DNA of 64,000 nt from Apis mellifera (GCF_003254395.2 NC_037644.1:3185501-3249500), one strand, 5' to 3'. Numbered from the stretch's first letter, positions 50,740 to 63,820 are shown. A program made the numbers and translations. The notes: a model not told the origin generated them from the letters alone.

Positions 50740-51614
50740 GTAAGTGAGAAAATTCTATTACGTTAACACGCGTCTCGTGGCAAAAAGTTGGGTGTACACA
50801 CACTCGTACAAATTGCACGGGGAAAGAGATTTATCCGCGTCGAGATAATAGCAACCGATATTACCGATCGATCGATCGTTCGTTATTTTTATCCCGGTTT
50901 ATCGGTACCTTAGCTAGGCATAAAATTGCATTACTTAAACGGATCAGTGGCCGTAAGTAGTCTCCATTTGCGGAACGATATTAGCTTAAGGGAGAAGTAG
51001 AGCAATTCTTAAGGATGGTTAGCTGCTCTCCCTATTTCTTTCCGTGCATAGTCGCGTTGCACGACTTATCCTCTGTTGCCAGATCTGGACTCTGCAATCA
51101 ATCGCAGATTCCCCGTCATAGTTTTCTCGTAGCCCAATCGAAAAAAATGTTCGATGAAAATTACTATCTTGATATCACTTTCTTTCCCATTTTTAAACTT
51201 GTCTTTTTAAAATATTTACACGTTAATTTTACAGTCTTGCAAAAATATATAAAAAAAAAAAAAAAAAAAAGGGAATTGATTTTTTAAAAACTTTAAAAGA
51301 CTACATCCAGACCATTTTATGTTTTTCTTCGGCAGCTCGGTAGCTCGTTCGATATTTTTTTAAACATTTATAGGAAAACGTGATATCCAAACGCGTCCCT
51401 ACTACTCCTTCGAAATACACATTCGCAGTAACTTGTTTCAGACTGCTGATAAATAGTTCACTCGTTCGGTAAAGTCGAGACAGGGATGTGAGGGGAGAAG
51501 GGTAGGCAAGAGACACTCTACACAAGTACGGGGTAAAGAGATGTGGAGCTTAAATCTTTGATGCCTTTACGTTGCTCTGTTCTCTCTCTCTCGGTTATTC
51601 TTCCTCTATTCCAG

Positions 51615-51899
51615 CGCGCAAAAACCAACGTATGGAAGCGAGTGTTGAGAAACGTCGGCGTCGAATAGCGAAACTTTTTCCTAATCAATAACTGAGAAGA
51701 ACTAGTTTTTCTAGGAGAGTTTCTTTTGCAGAAATTTTTCTAAAGAAATTCGATAGTGGAAAGTGACGAAACGAAAGTGCGATAGGATACCGAGAAACGT
51801 ATTAAAAGAATTATAACCTCTACGCAAAATAATCTAACAGTTCGTGGTTCATCGAGAGTTCGTAAAATGAGCAAAATGAGCGAGACTGAGACGAAGGGC
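51615..51899 (+). other. Candidate 5' UTR exon with start codon
   Basis: A strong polypyrimidine tract and acceptor (TATTCCAG) end at 51614. The following 250 nt read like an insect 5' UTR. An ATG at 51867 opens 11 codons (MSKMSETETKG) ending at a donor-like GTAAAG at 51900, in phase 0. No downstream exon was identified; reading through the donor meets a stop after 22 more codons. Confidence 0.25.
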
Positions 51900-52082
51900 G
51901 TAAAGTTTACTAATGTTTTTAAAATTATTTATAAATTTTCACGTTTCAAATTTAAATGTTATTGATCGAAGTATCTTAAAGTATGTATGCATTTGATGAA
52001 TATTACATGTTTAAATTTTAAATTAGGTTAGATTTTAAATTTCAAATTGAGGTTACAACAACAAAAAAAAAAATTATTTAAA

Positions 52083-52319
52083 ATGGATTCATGGAAAATA
52101 AAACAACCGCTAACCTCTAATCTAGCTGCGTTAACTATCTCTCTCGGATATACGGGATATCTGACCCGACAGAAATTTTTAAAGCAGACGAAAAAAGAGC
52201 AAAGAAACGGCTCGTATCTTCGGTTTAGTGCCGCCGGTATATACACCACTACCGTCACCGATCTTTTAAAAATACATAGGTTGGAATATCACTCCAGTCG
52301 AGCGTATCTCGTCTTCTGA
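52083..52319 (+). other. Unrecognised small ORF, 78 codons
   Basis: ATG at 52083, stop at 52317-52319. The product is basic with a short hydrophobic segment near its start (SNLAALTISLGYTGYLT). The patch is GC-richer than the extremely AT-rich flanks. The opposite strand is also open here, so the coding strand, if any, is uncertain. Confidence 0.18.
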
Positions 52320-54020
52320 ATTGCGCTTTTACCCCGATTAACACTTACACCCGTTTAATTAAAAATCGAAGGTCGTCATATTTAGGATAAAACTTTCTAC
52401 GCGAGATACTTGATTGCGTCATCGATAAAGATTTTTCTAAATTATAGGATAATCTTGTGAAAAAAACTTGAGATTGGAGATATACTTGAATCCTCTGTAA
52501 ATTTTATTCGGTTAAAAAAATGAAAATCATAATTGAATTGAAATTTTTTATGTTAATTTGAAAATTAAAATACTATGATATGGAAAAAACGTATTAATTA
52601 AAATAAATTTAAAAAATAAATTAAATGTAGATATATGTAATTTCTAAGTTAGTTAGAACTTTGTGTATGTAAAAAAAAATTTTTTTTGCATTATTTACAA
52701 AAATTAAAGAATTAAAAATACACAGATTAACAATTATGTATAGCTCTTAATTCAACATTTTCAAATTTAAATATATTTTTTTTATTAAAATTGAACAATT
52801 TTATTGAAATTTATATTTTGAAACTCTGTTCACAAGTTGCTTTATATAAAGAAACATTAATCTTGTTTTTCATATAAGATAATCCTCTTAAAGATAATCA
52901 CGATTATAATGATAAAAAAATATTTTGTATGATATGAAAAGTTAAATATACTATAAAATTTAATTTTTTTTTAACATTTTTAGACATTTGCCAAGATCTT
53001 CATTTTTTTTTTTTGCATATAAATATTTTTTTTGTATATAATAGCATTAAAATACATTCAATGACATGAAATGACTTTTAACTTCTAAAAAGTAAAAAAT
53101 TATTATGAAATCTATTTTCATTAAAATAAATTTTAAATGAGATAAAAAGTAAAAAAATTTGCAAGGGAAATAAACATATTAACATTCTAGAAAACTAGAT
53201 CATTATAAACATCTATCGCTTATTTTTTTTAATTATCATATTAAATATTCAAAATAATGTTTTTCTATTATGCGTTTGGAATAAAGAATTATAATGATCT
53301 TTTCAATTATTTATAACAGCATATTATTCTTTCTTTCATGACATTATAAGTTAAAAGTTACAAATATTTTATTTTAATTTTCCCCATAAGAAATTGATGC
53401 AAGCTATAATTCTATTATAATCAACGATTTGCAAATTTATTTATTTATTTATTTTTTTTTTAAATCGTCCTCTGTTTATGTATATATTTTCATATGTAAC
53501 ACGTTTCTTTGTATAATATGACAGATTTTTAAATTTTTATAATAAACAATTACGGTCAGAATAATTTGTTTTATAAATTCAAATCACTTCTCTTGGATAC
53601 TTTTATCATAAATAAAAATAATATAAATTTTTTTCCTTCGAATAAATTGGTTATGGATAATTTATCATTGACAAATTGCTCGATCGATAGAATTTTAAGA
53701 ACATTTGAATGAATTTGATGAATCAACATATGTTTACATTTACATTTAGATTCTTTGCCAAAATATAATATATATGTGAATTTGATGAAAATAAATTATA
53801 TTTTAATTTTGAAATCGAAGATTATGAAATTAGAATGCATTTTATTCAGTTACTATAAAAAGAAAAAAAAATATTTTTATGTATAAAAAAAACATCGATG
53901 ATCTTAAAAAATTAAAAAAAAAAAATTAGCTTTTAATAGAAAATTATTCTTATAATATAATAATATAATTATTTTAAAAAAAGATAGAAATTGTTGTTAA
54001 AAAAAAATCTGATACTCTTT
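52320..54020. other. Extremely AT-rich non-coding DNA
   Basis: Nothing gene-like is seen. The stretch consists of A/T runs and short ATTTA-type repeats. Confidence 0.6.
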
Positions 54021-54022
54021 TC

Positions 54023-54295
54023 GTGTCATTCGTCCATGACCTTGGACTTTCGGTATCGATTATGTATCTAGTTGATTCTGTAAATTGTTTGATCCTCCAG
54101 CAACATCCTTCAATACAATGCACAGTTCTACAAACTGACACAAATCGAACTGATCTAGTGTTTCTTGTTTACTCATTTCTCTATTTCCTTGCGTTGCCTA
54201 TGTATTTGACATATTCCATTTCAAGAAACTTACCAAAATCATTTAATCAAAATTTCTCGATAATATCAATGACATTTTTATTAATGTCACAATAA
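54023..54295. other. Composition island of unknown nature
   Basis: This segment is markedly less AT-rich than the DNA on both sides. The plus strand is open for 90 codons (hydrophobic, for example LVFLVYSFLYFLALPMYL). The minus strand has a 38-codon ATG frame (MSKQETLDQFDLCQFVELC) and a GTAAGT. It may be an exon, an old insertion or a retroposed fragment; I recognise no family. Confidence 0.2.
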
Positions 54296-54579
54296 AATTG
54301 AAATTTTTTTTTTTCATTCTTTTGATATTTGATATTTTTTATTCAAACGATTTTTCGAAATATTTTTCGCAAAAATAACTCTTGATATATTCGTTACTTT
54401 GATATATATATATTCACTGTATTTTTAAAATTTTATCTAATGGGCAAAAATATTATTTAAAAAAAAATTGCATAAAATTGCATATAATTTTAATTAAGCT
54501 GGTAAGTGTACATTATACAAAATTATTCAACTTCCCATTCTCTCAGCCAAATGTGCTCATCAAAATTACATGATCGAGT

Positions 54580-55650
54580 TTTATTATTCTGCAACGATCT
54601 CTTGTTTAATATTCGAATCGATACATTTCATGTTTACGTGAGCTTTTAGCGGTTCTCCTATCTCCTAGTAAGTCGAGAAAGAGGGGCCGCACGTTTGTAG
54701 GTGTGAGCGAAAACGAAAGAAACATACTATTCCACAAACTTATCGAACGTTAAGGATATATGTGTGCGTAAACCTGAAAGAAATTCGATCCAAGTATACT
54801 GTTTTCGTTTGACTTTTTAGAAATTGAAGTAAATAAAAAAAGTCAAGCGATTTCATATTTTCATATTTTCATTCAAAAGTGATAAATTCCGGAACAAACG
54901 TTTTCGGAAAAATATTTTTGAAAATAATGATAATAGAAATACGGATTAATGTAATTAACATGCAAATATGATAAGACCATGATTATATATATATATATAT
55001 TTTTTTTCCTATAATTAGAAATTAGAATTAGAAATTTCATTACTTGAAAAATAATTATAATTATCACATATACAATTTGTTAAATAACTTGCTTTTGAAG
55101 GACAAATATATCTCTGAATATATCATCATATATAATACATTCAAATGAGTTAAATATTTTTCTTTTACGAAAAAAAAAAAAAAAAAAAGAAGAATAATTT
55201 TCGATAAGTATGCATTATATTAGATATATATATAATATAATATATTATGAAAGTCTCTAATTAATGTAAAGATATTGATTAATCTTGAATATTTAAAGAT
55301 AAATTCTTATTCAATTATTCGCATAAATTTGTATAAGGTATATTCGATGAATCGGAAAAAAACTAATAATTTTAATTTCAATATTTCTTTTAAATAAAAA
55401 ATAATTGAAATATTTATCAGATTCGTTTAAAAACATTTGATTAAAAATTATATACAGATTGTCTTTTTTAATATTAAATTATAATCGCATTTGTAATGAT
55501 AATACGAAACAATTAAATAATCTTACCGAATAATTTTTCTTGATCTTTTCGCAAGTAAATAAGTCAAACTTTGGGGCGGTATCCCAGCTGTATGGACGGC
55601 GCGTTAAGAAACATAATGGTACTCTTAAATTGCCTACCATTCTTTCGTTT
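54580..55650 (-). CDS. Candidate 3' end of an unknown spliced gene
   Basis: Minus strand. Exon 55527-55650 (124 nt; acceptor TTGATTACAG, donor GTAAGA) is open in one frame for 41 codons with convincing composition (NERMVGNLRVPLCFLTRR, PYSWDTAPKFDLFTC). It ends in phase 0. The next strong acceptor (GAATTTCTTTCAG) lies at 54774-54786; splicing there adds seven codons (VYAHIYP) and a stop at 54750-54752. AATAAA for this strand lies at 54580-54585. Acceptors, donor, phase and polyadenylation signal agree. The 5' part, which must end with two bases of a split codon, was not found. The family is not recognised. Confidence 0.45.
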
Positions 55651-57107
55651 CTGTAATCAATTAAAATTAAACATACGATTATTTCGAATAAATTTACGAT
55701 AAAAATCTAATACGTTATAAAATATGATTATTTAATAACCTGTTATGAAATTTCAATGACAAAAATATGCCAATTTGGATGTTATATGAACATACACAAT
55801 GATTGTTTATTTTTCATTTGTCATCGTATATCTTTTGAATGTGCTCTCATTGCATATGTGTTTGAAATTCTTATAAATTCTTATACAAATGGCTGCAGAA
55901 TAGTTAAGTAACATATACTAAGAAATATGATTAAATTTTTACGACGTTTCAAACATTGCATAATAACATATAATGTAAAAAAAAAAAAAAATATCATTCA
56001 AGTAAGTATAAAATATAAAAAATTTAGAAAAATATAGTGTGCCATTTTAGGATTATTAATATCAAAATGTTTATGATCGCCAGATTGTAATTCAAGTGTC
56101 AAGAAACGAAAAGAATTGAATGAGTTGTAAAAATAATAAACATTAGTTATTTTCCTTTTACATTCATATCTTTATATACGTACATATGTATATAATACAT
56201 ATAAATAAATAAAGTTGTACAACTTTGATTATCTTCTATGCAAATAAAAACTAGAAAATTAATGATATATATATATGGATAACAACATTTTTTGCAATAC
56301 TATCTTATTAAAATTTTTAAATTCAATCTTTAATAATATGCATATGGAAAATAACAAACATAACAAAATCATTCTTGTCCTTTATAATTATTAATAAAGA
56401 AATATTTATTGGATGGATAAGCTAACAAATATTATATATTTCCATTAAAATCAACTTCAATGTCTTTAATTAATTGTGATAATTATCGAAAAATCCGCAT
56501 ATCCATTGTGATTGAAAGTGAAGAAAGAAGAATAATATTTTTTCTGAAGATGAAACAAAAGATTAATGAAGAAAAAAAAATTTAAGAAAAAAAAGTAGAT
56601 TGGTTTTGTTTATTTATTTTTACAATTACTTTCTGTCAAAATAAAATGAACATAAATTAATCGAAAGAAAAATTGATCAAAATAGAAAGAGAATCTTAAC
56701 ACTTGTACTCATAACACAGTACATGTAAATTCACGTGTCGTACATGCTAATGAATATCTAGATACTTCTGACGATTGCCAATAGAAGAATTGTCACATCA
56801 ATTTGTGGGAAGTGGTTGAAAATTGTTGGCAACCGTTTTAATATAGATTGAGACTTGCGCTAACGAATTCGCAAAATTATTGTCGTGCATTGTCGAGAGA
56901 AGGGAGAGACCGTGTTTGGGGAGAAGGTGAAAGTGAAAATCGTTCACGAACATAACCTAAGAATAAGCTGTATGTGCAGCTATCACAGATTTCATGGAAT
57001 TGACGGAGATGCGATACCGTTTTTGAAAAATTCTTTGACATGATTTTTTCAATGTGTTGTCTTCTTGATGAATAATCTATTAAAAACGAAGGTAAGAACG
57101 AGAAAAT
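55651..57107. other. AT-rich intergenic DNA upstream of the DPP gene
   Basis: A likely promoter region of the dipeptidyl peptidase gene lies at its right end, where composition becomes more balanced (about 56880-57107). Minus-strand frames here (for example 56877-57164) overlap the first DPP exon antisense and are not supported. An upstream in-frame TAA (57090-57092) fixes the start codon at 57108. Confidence 0.4.
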
Positions 57108-60100
57108 ATGGAGGCTTGCAACGAAGTAGGCGACCGGACTCCAACTGACATCGCGGTAATGCAAAGAAGTTGGTCAGAATTGAGAGGTGTTGTTAGTGAT
57201 CTACGTAGAAAATTGTCCGGAGTATCAGTAGGCTCTGTTCCTGGATCTATAACATTTCGATCTTTACCAGATGGGCGGTAAGAAATGCTTTTAAAATAGT
57301 AACATAACCTTTACAATTAAAATCTATTTTTTTTTAATTTTTTCTTTTTTTAGGACTAGAATATATTTTCTTAGTAGTCCAAGTAATGGATGGGAAACTA
57401 CTTTACTATTCGTGGATATTGCACATTCAGATCATGCAAATGGTTATCGTCTTCATTGGCAACCAATTATAGAAGCAAATTTTCAAACGTAATACAATTT
57501 TTTCTAGAAGAAAATAAACCATTTATTTTTTAGAGATAATAGGATAACAATGCAAAGATTTATTTGTAGTGTATCAAGTACCAAAAGATTATCGAGAGAA
57601 GAACAGTTATTATGGGAAAGAAAAAGATTAGCCACGTGGGGTATTACTAGTTATGAGATTCATCTAGATAGTGGAAAATTGGTTTTTCCAGCTGCAAGCA
57701 GCCTTTATCAATGTATAGATACAGGATTTATGGTACTTTTCTTTTTTATTATTATTTTTTTATATATAATTAAGATATTGAAATAATAAATATATTTATA
57801 TATTAGGCTGGACCTCTATTTCCATCTGAAATTCGTATGTCAACATCAGGTGCTAAATTATGTCCACAAATTTGCCCATGGAATAATGCATTAATTGCTC
57901 ATACATGTTCGGGTGATTTGTATTTGTCTCATAGCATCACAGGTTCTTCTGTAAGATTAACACACGCAAGAAAAGGTGGTAAGAGTTTAGTAAATGACCC
58001 TCTTACTGCAGGAACTCCTTCTTATGTAATGCAAGAAGAATTTACTAGGTTTGTAATATAATAATAACATATATATTTACATATATAGTTCTTATAATAT
58101 AATTTTTTTATTCAGATATATTGGATATTGGTGGCAACCAAAATCTAATGATGGTATCTATAGAATAGTGTATGAAGAGATTGATGAAAGTGATGTGAAG
58201 ATATTTTGTTTTCCATCAACATCAAATTCTGAAGATATAGATGAATTTAGGTTTCCAAGAGCTGGTACTCCTAATGCAAAAAGTAATCTTAAAATGGTGC
58301 AATTTCGTTTAACAGAAACATTACAAATTGTTGACATTGAAATATTAGAACTTCAATATCCATTGCATATTATGTTCCCATGGATGGAATATATGGTAAG
58401 AGTGGGATGGACTCCTGATGCACAATAGTAAGTCAGAAATGTTCTGAATTAGCTGTGCATGTTTCAATGTTTACTTCTATAATATAGTTTTATACGAATA
58501 TAGCATTTGGGTCCAGCTGTTGGATAGAAAGCAACAAAGACTTGAGTTAGTTTTATTATCGATAGATAATTTTTGTGAACCACCGCCTAATGTATACAAT
58601 TCAGAAAATCATTTCACACCGTCATCAGCGAGTGTTCAAGTAATATATTCTGAACAAAGTTCAATTTGGATCAATGTTAATGATCTCCTTTATTTTTTAC
58701 CGTCCGACGATCCAACAGAAGTTAAATTTCTTTGGGGCAGTGAAGAATCTGATTTTAGACATTTGTATCTCATTACATCTAGCATAGCTGGTAAAATAAC
58801 AAAATCTTAATGATTTTTAATTATAATATGTTAACAAAATTAAATAATAATTTTTATTTTTCACCTTTTTTATAGGTTTAAATAACGAAGTAGAAGAACC
58901 ATTGGATAAAATGGATAGTATTTTTTTGCAACCTCGAGTTACTTCTAAAATCGCTTTGACTCAAGGAGATTGGGAAGTCTTGGGTAAAAAACTGTGGGTA
59001 GATGAACTTAATTCTATTGTTTATTTTTGTGGTTTACGTGAGGGTCCACTAGAACAGCATGTTTATGCTGTGTCACTTCGTCGCCCGCTAGAAATAAGAT
59101 TACTCACTAGACCGGGTTACAGTCACAATAGTATATATTTTAATAAGGAATGTACAATGCTAGTGACTGTTTATAGTTCCATCAAAACATTACCAACATG
59201 TCAAGTACGATTCTTTTATAAGAATAAATATTAAAAAATTTTTATGATAATCAATATTTTTTTTTTAGGTTTTTAAAATATCACAATCAGATTGGACAGT
59301 GGAAAGTATTTCTTTAACTCCTGTAGGTTATTTATTAGAACCATCTCCTCTTGAATCCGAATTATTTGCTCCGGAAATTTATACTTATAAAATATCGTCT
59401 AATGAGACTCTTTATTCAATGATTTTTAAACCACACAATTTTCAAGTTGGGATAAAATATCCTACAATATTAAATGTGTATGGTGGTCCTGAAGTACAAT
59501 TAGTGTCAAATACATTTAAAGTAAATAATTTTGAGAAAAATAAGTATATGAAATATAAAATTTTGGTTACTTATCATAATTTAAATTTATTATATATTTC
59601 AGGGAATGAGACATTTAAGAATGCATATGTTAGCTGCTCAAGGTTATTGTGTAGTATTAATCGATTCTCGGGGTTCGCATCATAGAGGTTTAGTATTTGA
59701 AAGTCATTTACAACATCGAATGGGAACTGTTGAATTAGACGATCAAGTTCAAGTGCTAAAATGGTTAGCAGAAACTACTGGTTATATTGATTTAAGTCGC
59801 GTAGCTATTCATGGTTGGTCTTATGGAGGATATTTAAGTCTTATGGGTTTAATACAATATCCAGAAATATTTAAGGTAATTTTTCTTTTTTAAAAATTTT
59901 AATTGCTTATTTAATATCAAATTTTAATCGATATTTTTTTTATTTCAATTTTTGTGTTTGTTTTGATCTTTAAATCAATCATATGTTATTTTTAACATAA
60001 TATATTAATATTCTATTATATTTATATACAAAAATCGAAACGTATAATTTTCAGTTAGCCATTGCTGGTGCACCAGTTACTTCTTGGAATTTTTATGATA

Positions 60101-60402
60101 CTGGATATACGGAACGTTATATGGATTTACCACAAAATAATCCTCATGGATATATGTCTGGTTCAGTTTTGACATATGTGGATAAGTTTCCCGATGAAGA
60201 AAATAGATTATTGATTATTCATGGGCTTATAGATGAAAACGTACATTTTTTCCACACAAGTCAATTGATTAATGCTCTTGTAAAATCTGGGAAACCATAT
60301 CAATTACAAGTTTACCCTAATGAAAGACATAGTCTCAGAAGTCTAGATGCTAGTAAACATTATGAAACTACATTGCTGTCATTCTTACAAAATCATTTAT
60401 AA
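57108..60402 (+). CDS. Dpp9: Dipeptidyl peptidase 8/9 (cytosolic prolyl dipeptidase, S9B family)
   Basis: Twelve coding exons: 57108-57277, 57354-57488, 57534-57732, 57807-58048, 58116-58427, 58504-58790, 58876-59204, 59269-59520, 59603-59875 and 60055-60402 are the ten borders I resolved; all are GT-AG and keep phase. These ten give 848 residues, the full length of the family (human DPP8/9 about 860-890). An N-terminal beta-propeller carries the substrate-binding EE pair in QEEFTRYIGYWW. The C-terminal alpha/beta hydrolase has Ser715 in GWSYGG, Asp793 in GLIDENVHF and His825 in NERHS, so the triad is intact. There is no signal peptide or membrane anchor, as expected for the cytosolic 8/9 branch rather than DPP4. 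The enzyme removes Xaa-Pro or Xaa-Ala dipeptides from peptide N-termini. Introns are very short (45-179 nt). Invertebrates usually have one gene for the 8/9 pair. Confidence 0.97.
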
Positions 60403-61241
60403 ATTATTTTTATTCAAGTAAATAATTCCAGTAATAAGTACTGGTTAAAATATTTTAACAATTTAAGTGACTGCCATTACTTTTATGTACATAGATTAAA
60501 CAAATTAAAAATTAATTTCAATATCTTTATTCGCGATGGTATTGCCTTATATAAATTTTACGTTTGTATAAAGACTCCATTAAACAGTATTATAATTTTA
60601 CGAGAAGGTTATAATAAAAAATAATTAAAAATTTTACGCATCTATAAAAAATAGTATTTTTTTCTGTTTATAGAAATATAAAAAAAAAAATTTGTAAAAA
60701 TTAATATCTATAACATTCGGGCATACAGCCATCGCGAAATTCTTTTTTGCAACTTCTTTAATAAGTGATTATAGAATTTTAAAAGCGATTAAAATTGTAA
60801 AATTTATTTTTACTTTTTCAAGAAAATGGACAATACTCGCAATTCTCTGTACATATATACATAAGGATCGTTAGATCTATATTAATTTTTCTAGAATTTT
60901 CTTCTAATTGTACTTACATGATATTCATAGTTATCGCCAGAAATATGTCTATCTCGTGACTATCACCATTTTATGCTTAATTGTATATATATAAACAAGC
61001 ACTCTCTCCCAGATTTTTACAATAAGCATTGCAAGAATTTGAGCGAGAAGAGTACATTATTTCGTATTTGCAAATAAATCGTATATAACATAAATTGTTT
61101 GTCAATAAATAAATTCGTTATTTTATATTTTGTTACAATGTGTATCATTATTATCCAAGGATTTTAATGTTATTAAATAAATAAGAATAGAATACTTGTT
61201 TTGTTACGATTATATTTTCTTACAAATTATTTACATATACA
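60403..61241. other. Convergent 3' ends of the DPP and mL51 genes
   Basis: AT-rich, with AATAAA on the plus strand at 60613-60618 and about 61071-61076, either of which could end the DPP transcript. No canonical hexamer for the minus-strand gene was found; a variant ATTAAA is present near 61162. No further gene is seen. Confidence 0.5.
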
Positions 61242-61727
61242 TTATTGTGAACTTTTGTAAGTTTTAGTTTTTCTATTTAAGAATTTATACAAATACTTTA
61301 GTCTTTTTTTCAATTCTTTCCATTTAGTTGGCCTTGCTAATGGATATATACCATGTTTTAACATTTTTTGTTTTCTAATTAATACTTGATATTCATTTCC
61401 ACTTACACCTCTTAGCCAAGAAGGTACATTATATAAAATTTTAGCTGGATGAAGATTATTAGAACCCAAAATATCTATATAATCATTCTGACCGAATAAT
61501 GCTCTCTTTTCAGACCAAGCATCCTTTGGTCTATATATTGGCATGGGTAATTTTTTATCATCAACGCGAGGTAACAATCCTTTCATATTTATAGGATCTT
61601 TATAGCCATAACGTCTTAAGTAAGGACCCTTAGCTACTTTATCTGCATAATACCGAAATCTTCTAGGTGTCACTTGAGGTATCCATATATTCATAGTTGT
61701 ATGCATTGCTTTCAAAAACCATGACAT
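61242..61727 (-). CDS. mRpL51: Large ribosomal subunit protein mL51, mitochondrial
   Basis: A single open frame of 161 codons. Family hallmarks are present: SEKRALFGQNDYIDILG in the middle (about residues 70-90), WLRGVSGNEYQVLIRKQKML (about 105-125) and the basic end LKKRLKYLYKFLNR. The first 30 residues are a plausible mitochondrial targeting sequence, rich in Arg, Lys and hydroxylated residues. mL51 is a structural component of the mitochondrial large ribosomal subunit. It is slightly longer than the human protein (128 residues), as in other insects. The gene is convergent with the DPP gene. No intron is seen in the coding part. Confidence 0.96.
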   Translation of the reverse strand: MSWFLKAMHTTMNIWIPQVTPRRFRYYADKVAKGPYLRRYGYKDPINMKGLLPRVDDKKLPMPIYRPKDAWSEKRALFGQNDYIDILGSNNLHPAKILYNVPSWLRGVSGNEYQVLIRKQKMLKHGIYPLARPTKWKELKKRLKYLYKFLNRKTKTYKSSQ

Positions 61728-63155
61728 GCTAAATTTTTATAATTATTAATATATGATAAATGTATCTTTTTTTGAGAATATTATTTCATACATATATATA
61801 TATATATATTTATATTTATATTATTTAAAATTTTATGAAATTTGTTATTTAAATTACAAAAAAATAATTAATGTAATATTAAATTCTTTCAAATAATAAA
61901 TAAATAAATATTTTTCTTATAAATAAGACTAAAATTATTACAAATTATTTATATTATATATTATAAATAGCTAACATAACCTTATTTTCTACATGTTAAA
62001 TATAATTTTATAAATTTCATATTTTTCATACAATAAAATTTACCTTCAAGAATATACAAATTGTACGGATGTAAAATAATATTATTTTAATTTTTTATAT
62101 GAAATTTTTATCGTATAATAAATTACAATTTATATTACTTTGCTTTCCATAACCTCAACAAACTTATGATGATAATTGAACTTAGATATGTAATATTTAC
62201 TTATATAGCATTATATATATCTAGTGTTATAAGAAAGTTATAAGAATATATTTAGTTAATAATTTTAAATAAAAATAAAATATCTAATATTTATGATAAA
62301 TTGTTACGTCTTAAAAAATAAAAGAAAAAACCATATTATTGTATTATTCTCATTCGTTTAATTAATCATTTTGAGATTAATTTAAAAATTGAAATATAGA
62401 ATATATTGATATTAATTTTTAGTTATTTTATTATTATTTAGTTATTAGATAAGATATTGTTTAATATTAAAATTTAAATAATAATAAATAAAAAACAAAT
62501 TAAAGCAAAGAAAAATTAATTGTACTTTAAAATTTATGGAACCATAAAAAAAAATATTATTTGATCGAACGAATAATATTATATTAATAAATATGTAAGA
62601 ATAATTAGAAATAAATTTGCCGGGACACAAATAAAAGATTAAAATTTATATTAAAATTAAATAAATCATAAATTGTATCATCATATAAATTACACATAAA
62701 TTTGTGTTATGCACTGTGTATGATAAATTAATTGAATCGTATGTATTTATAATAATCATTTACATAATATTCATTTATAAATTTTTATATATATTTATAC
62801 ACATATAAACTAAATATTTTTTCGCTTTAATGATCCATATTTTACTTTACTATTTGTGAAATTGAAAATTATTTTTTCTATAGAAATAAAAATTGTTTAT
62901 TTCAATACAATACTTTTAATTTTAAACTTCACATATAATTGTTAATGTTAAAAAGAATATGCAATGATTTGCTAAATCGAAAAATTTTAATTAAAAAATT
63001 AATAAAGTTTATTGAAAAAAATAAAATTTATTTGATAATTTATATTAAAAGTAGTATAGGTATTACAAGAATTCCAAAAACAGTAACGATAGAACCTAAA
63101 AAGAAGAAAAAAGAAGTTATCGAAGAAATTCATTGATTTATATTGCAATATATAA
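61728..63155. other. AT-rich intergenic DNA
   Basis: Contains the promoter side of the mL51 gene and the 3' flank of the cysteine-rich gene. TA tract at about 61794-61810. Short frames are AT-rich and unconvincing. Confidence 0.5.
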
Positions 63156-63820
63156 TTAATTCTTATTGCTACAACCTTTGCTACAAATCCCTTCTTTGCA
63201 AACGCATTCATTCTTTTTACATTCAAGAATACTAAAAGCATCATATCCTTTACATTCGTAATCTTTACTGCATGTATGATATAAATCTGAAAAAAATATC
63301 CAACAATTTGTTGAGTTTTTAATACAATTGTATTTAGATTAATCGAAATTGAAAAAACTGCAGTTATCCTTACATCGTGTTTGAATGCATTTCCCAGTTT
63401 CATTCGCAAAATGGTATGATGAAATGCATTCGCAACGTTCATTAATGCACATGGCACGATCAAATATATCTTGACATTCATCAGTCTTTTGACAACGATC
63501 ACCTATCATCAATGGCCCTAAAACATTCATATAACCAAACTTATACACACACACATTTTACGCGCGCGCGTAAAATATATAAATATATAATATAAATATA
63601 TATAAATAAATATGTAATATATATATATAAATAGTATATGTATAAATTAATAAAAAATGTAAGATATTTTTTAAGCATACTGATTACTTACTATTGACAC
63701 AATTTGAAGAATTATTTATATCTAAGATATACAAATCTTTGCATGCACATACTCCTTGTCTACACGCTGCATTTGCCATTGTACTACATTCAACATCATT
63801 TGTACAACTTAATCCGGCAC
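63156..63820 (-). CDS. Cysteine-rich EB/EGF-like module protein, C-terminal part
   Basis: Three minus-strand exons, 63692-63820, 63374-63517 and 63156-63285, keep phase through GT-AG borders and end in a stop at 63156-63158. Each encodes one module of the form C-x5-C-x(7-10)-C-x4-C-x-C (SCTNDVEC then CRQGVCAC; RCQKTDEC then CINERCEC; TCSKDYEC then CKKNECVC). One module per exon is typical of extracellular EB or EGF-like repeats. No membrane segment follows the last module, so a secreted form is likely. The 5' exons lie beyond the window edge. The exact family member cannot be named. Confidence 0.8.

Noticed and set aside
56877..57164. 95-codon minus-strand frame across the DPP start
   Set aside because: Lies antisense to the first DPP exon; no splice signals or recognisable domain, and only an unconvincing donor (GTTATG).
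63339..63554. 71-codon frame with an ATG upstream of the middle cysteine module
   Set aside because: The ATG lies in the intron; the real exon begins at 63517 after a TTTTAG acceptor and is in phase with the next module.
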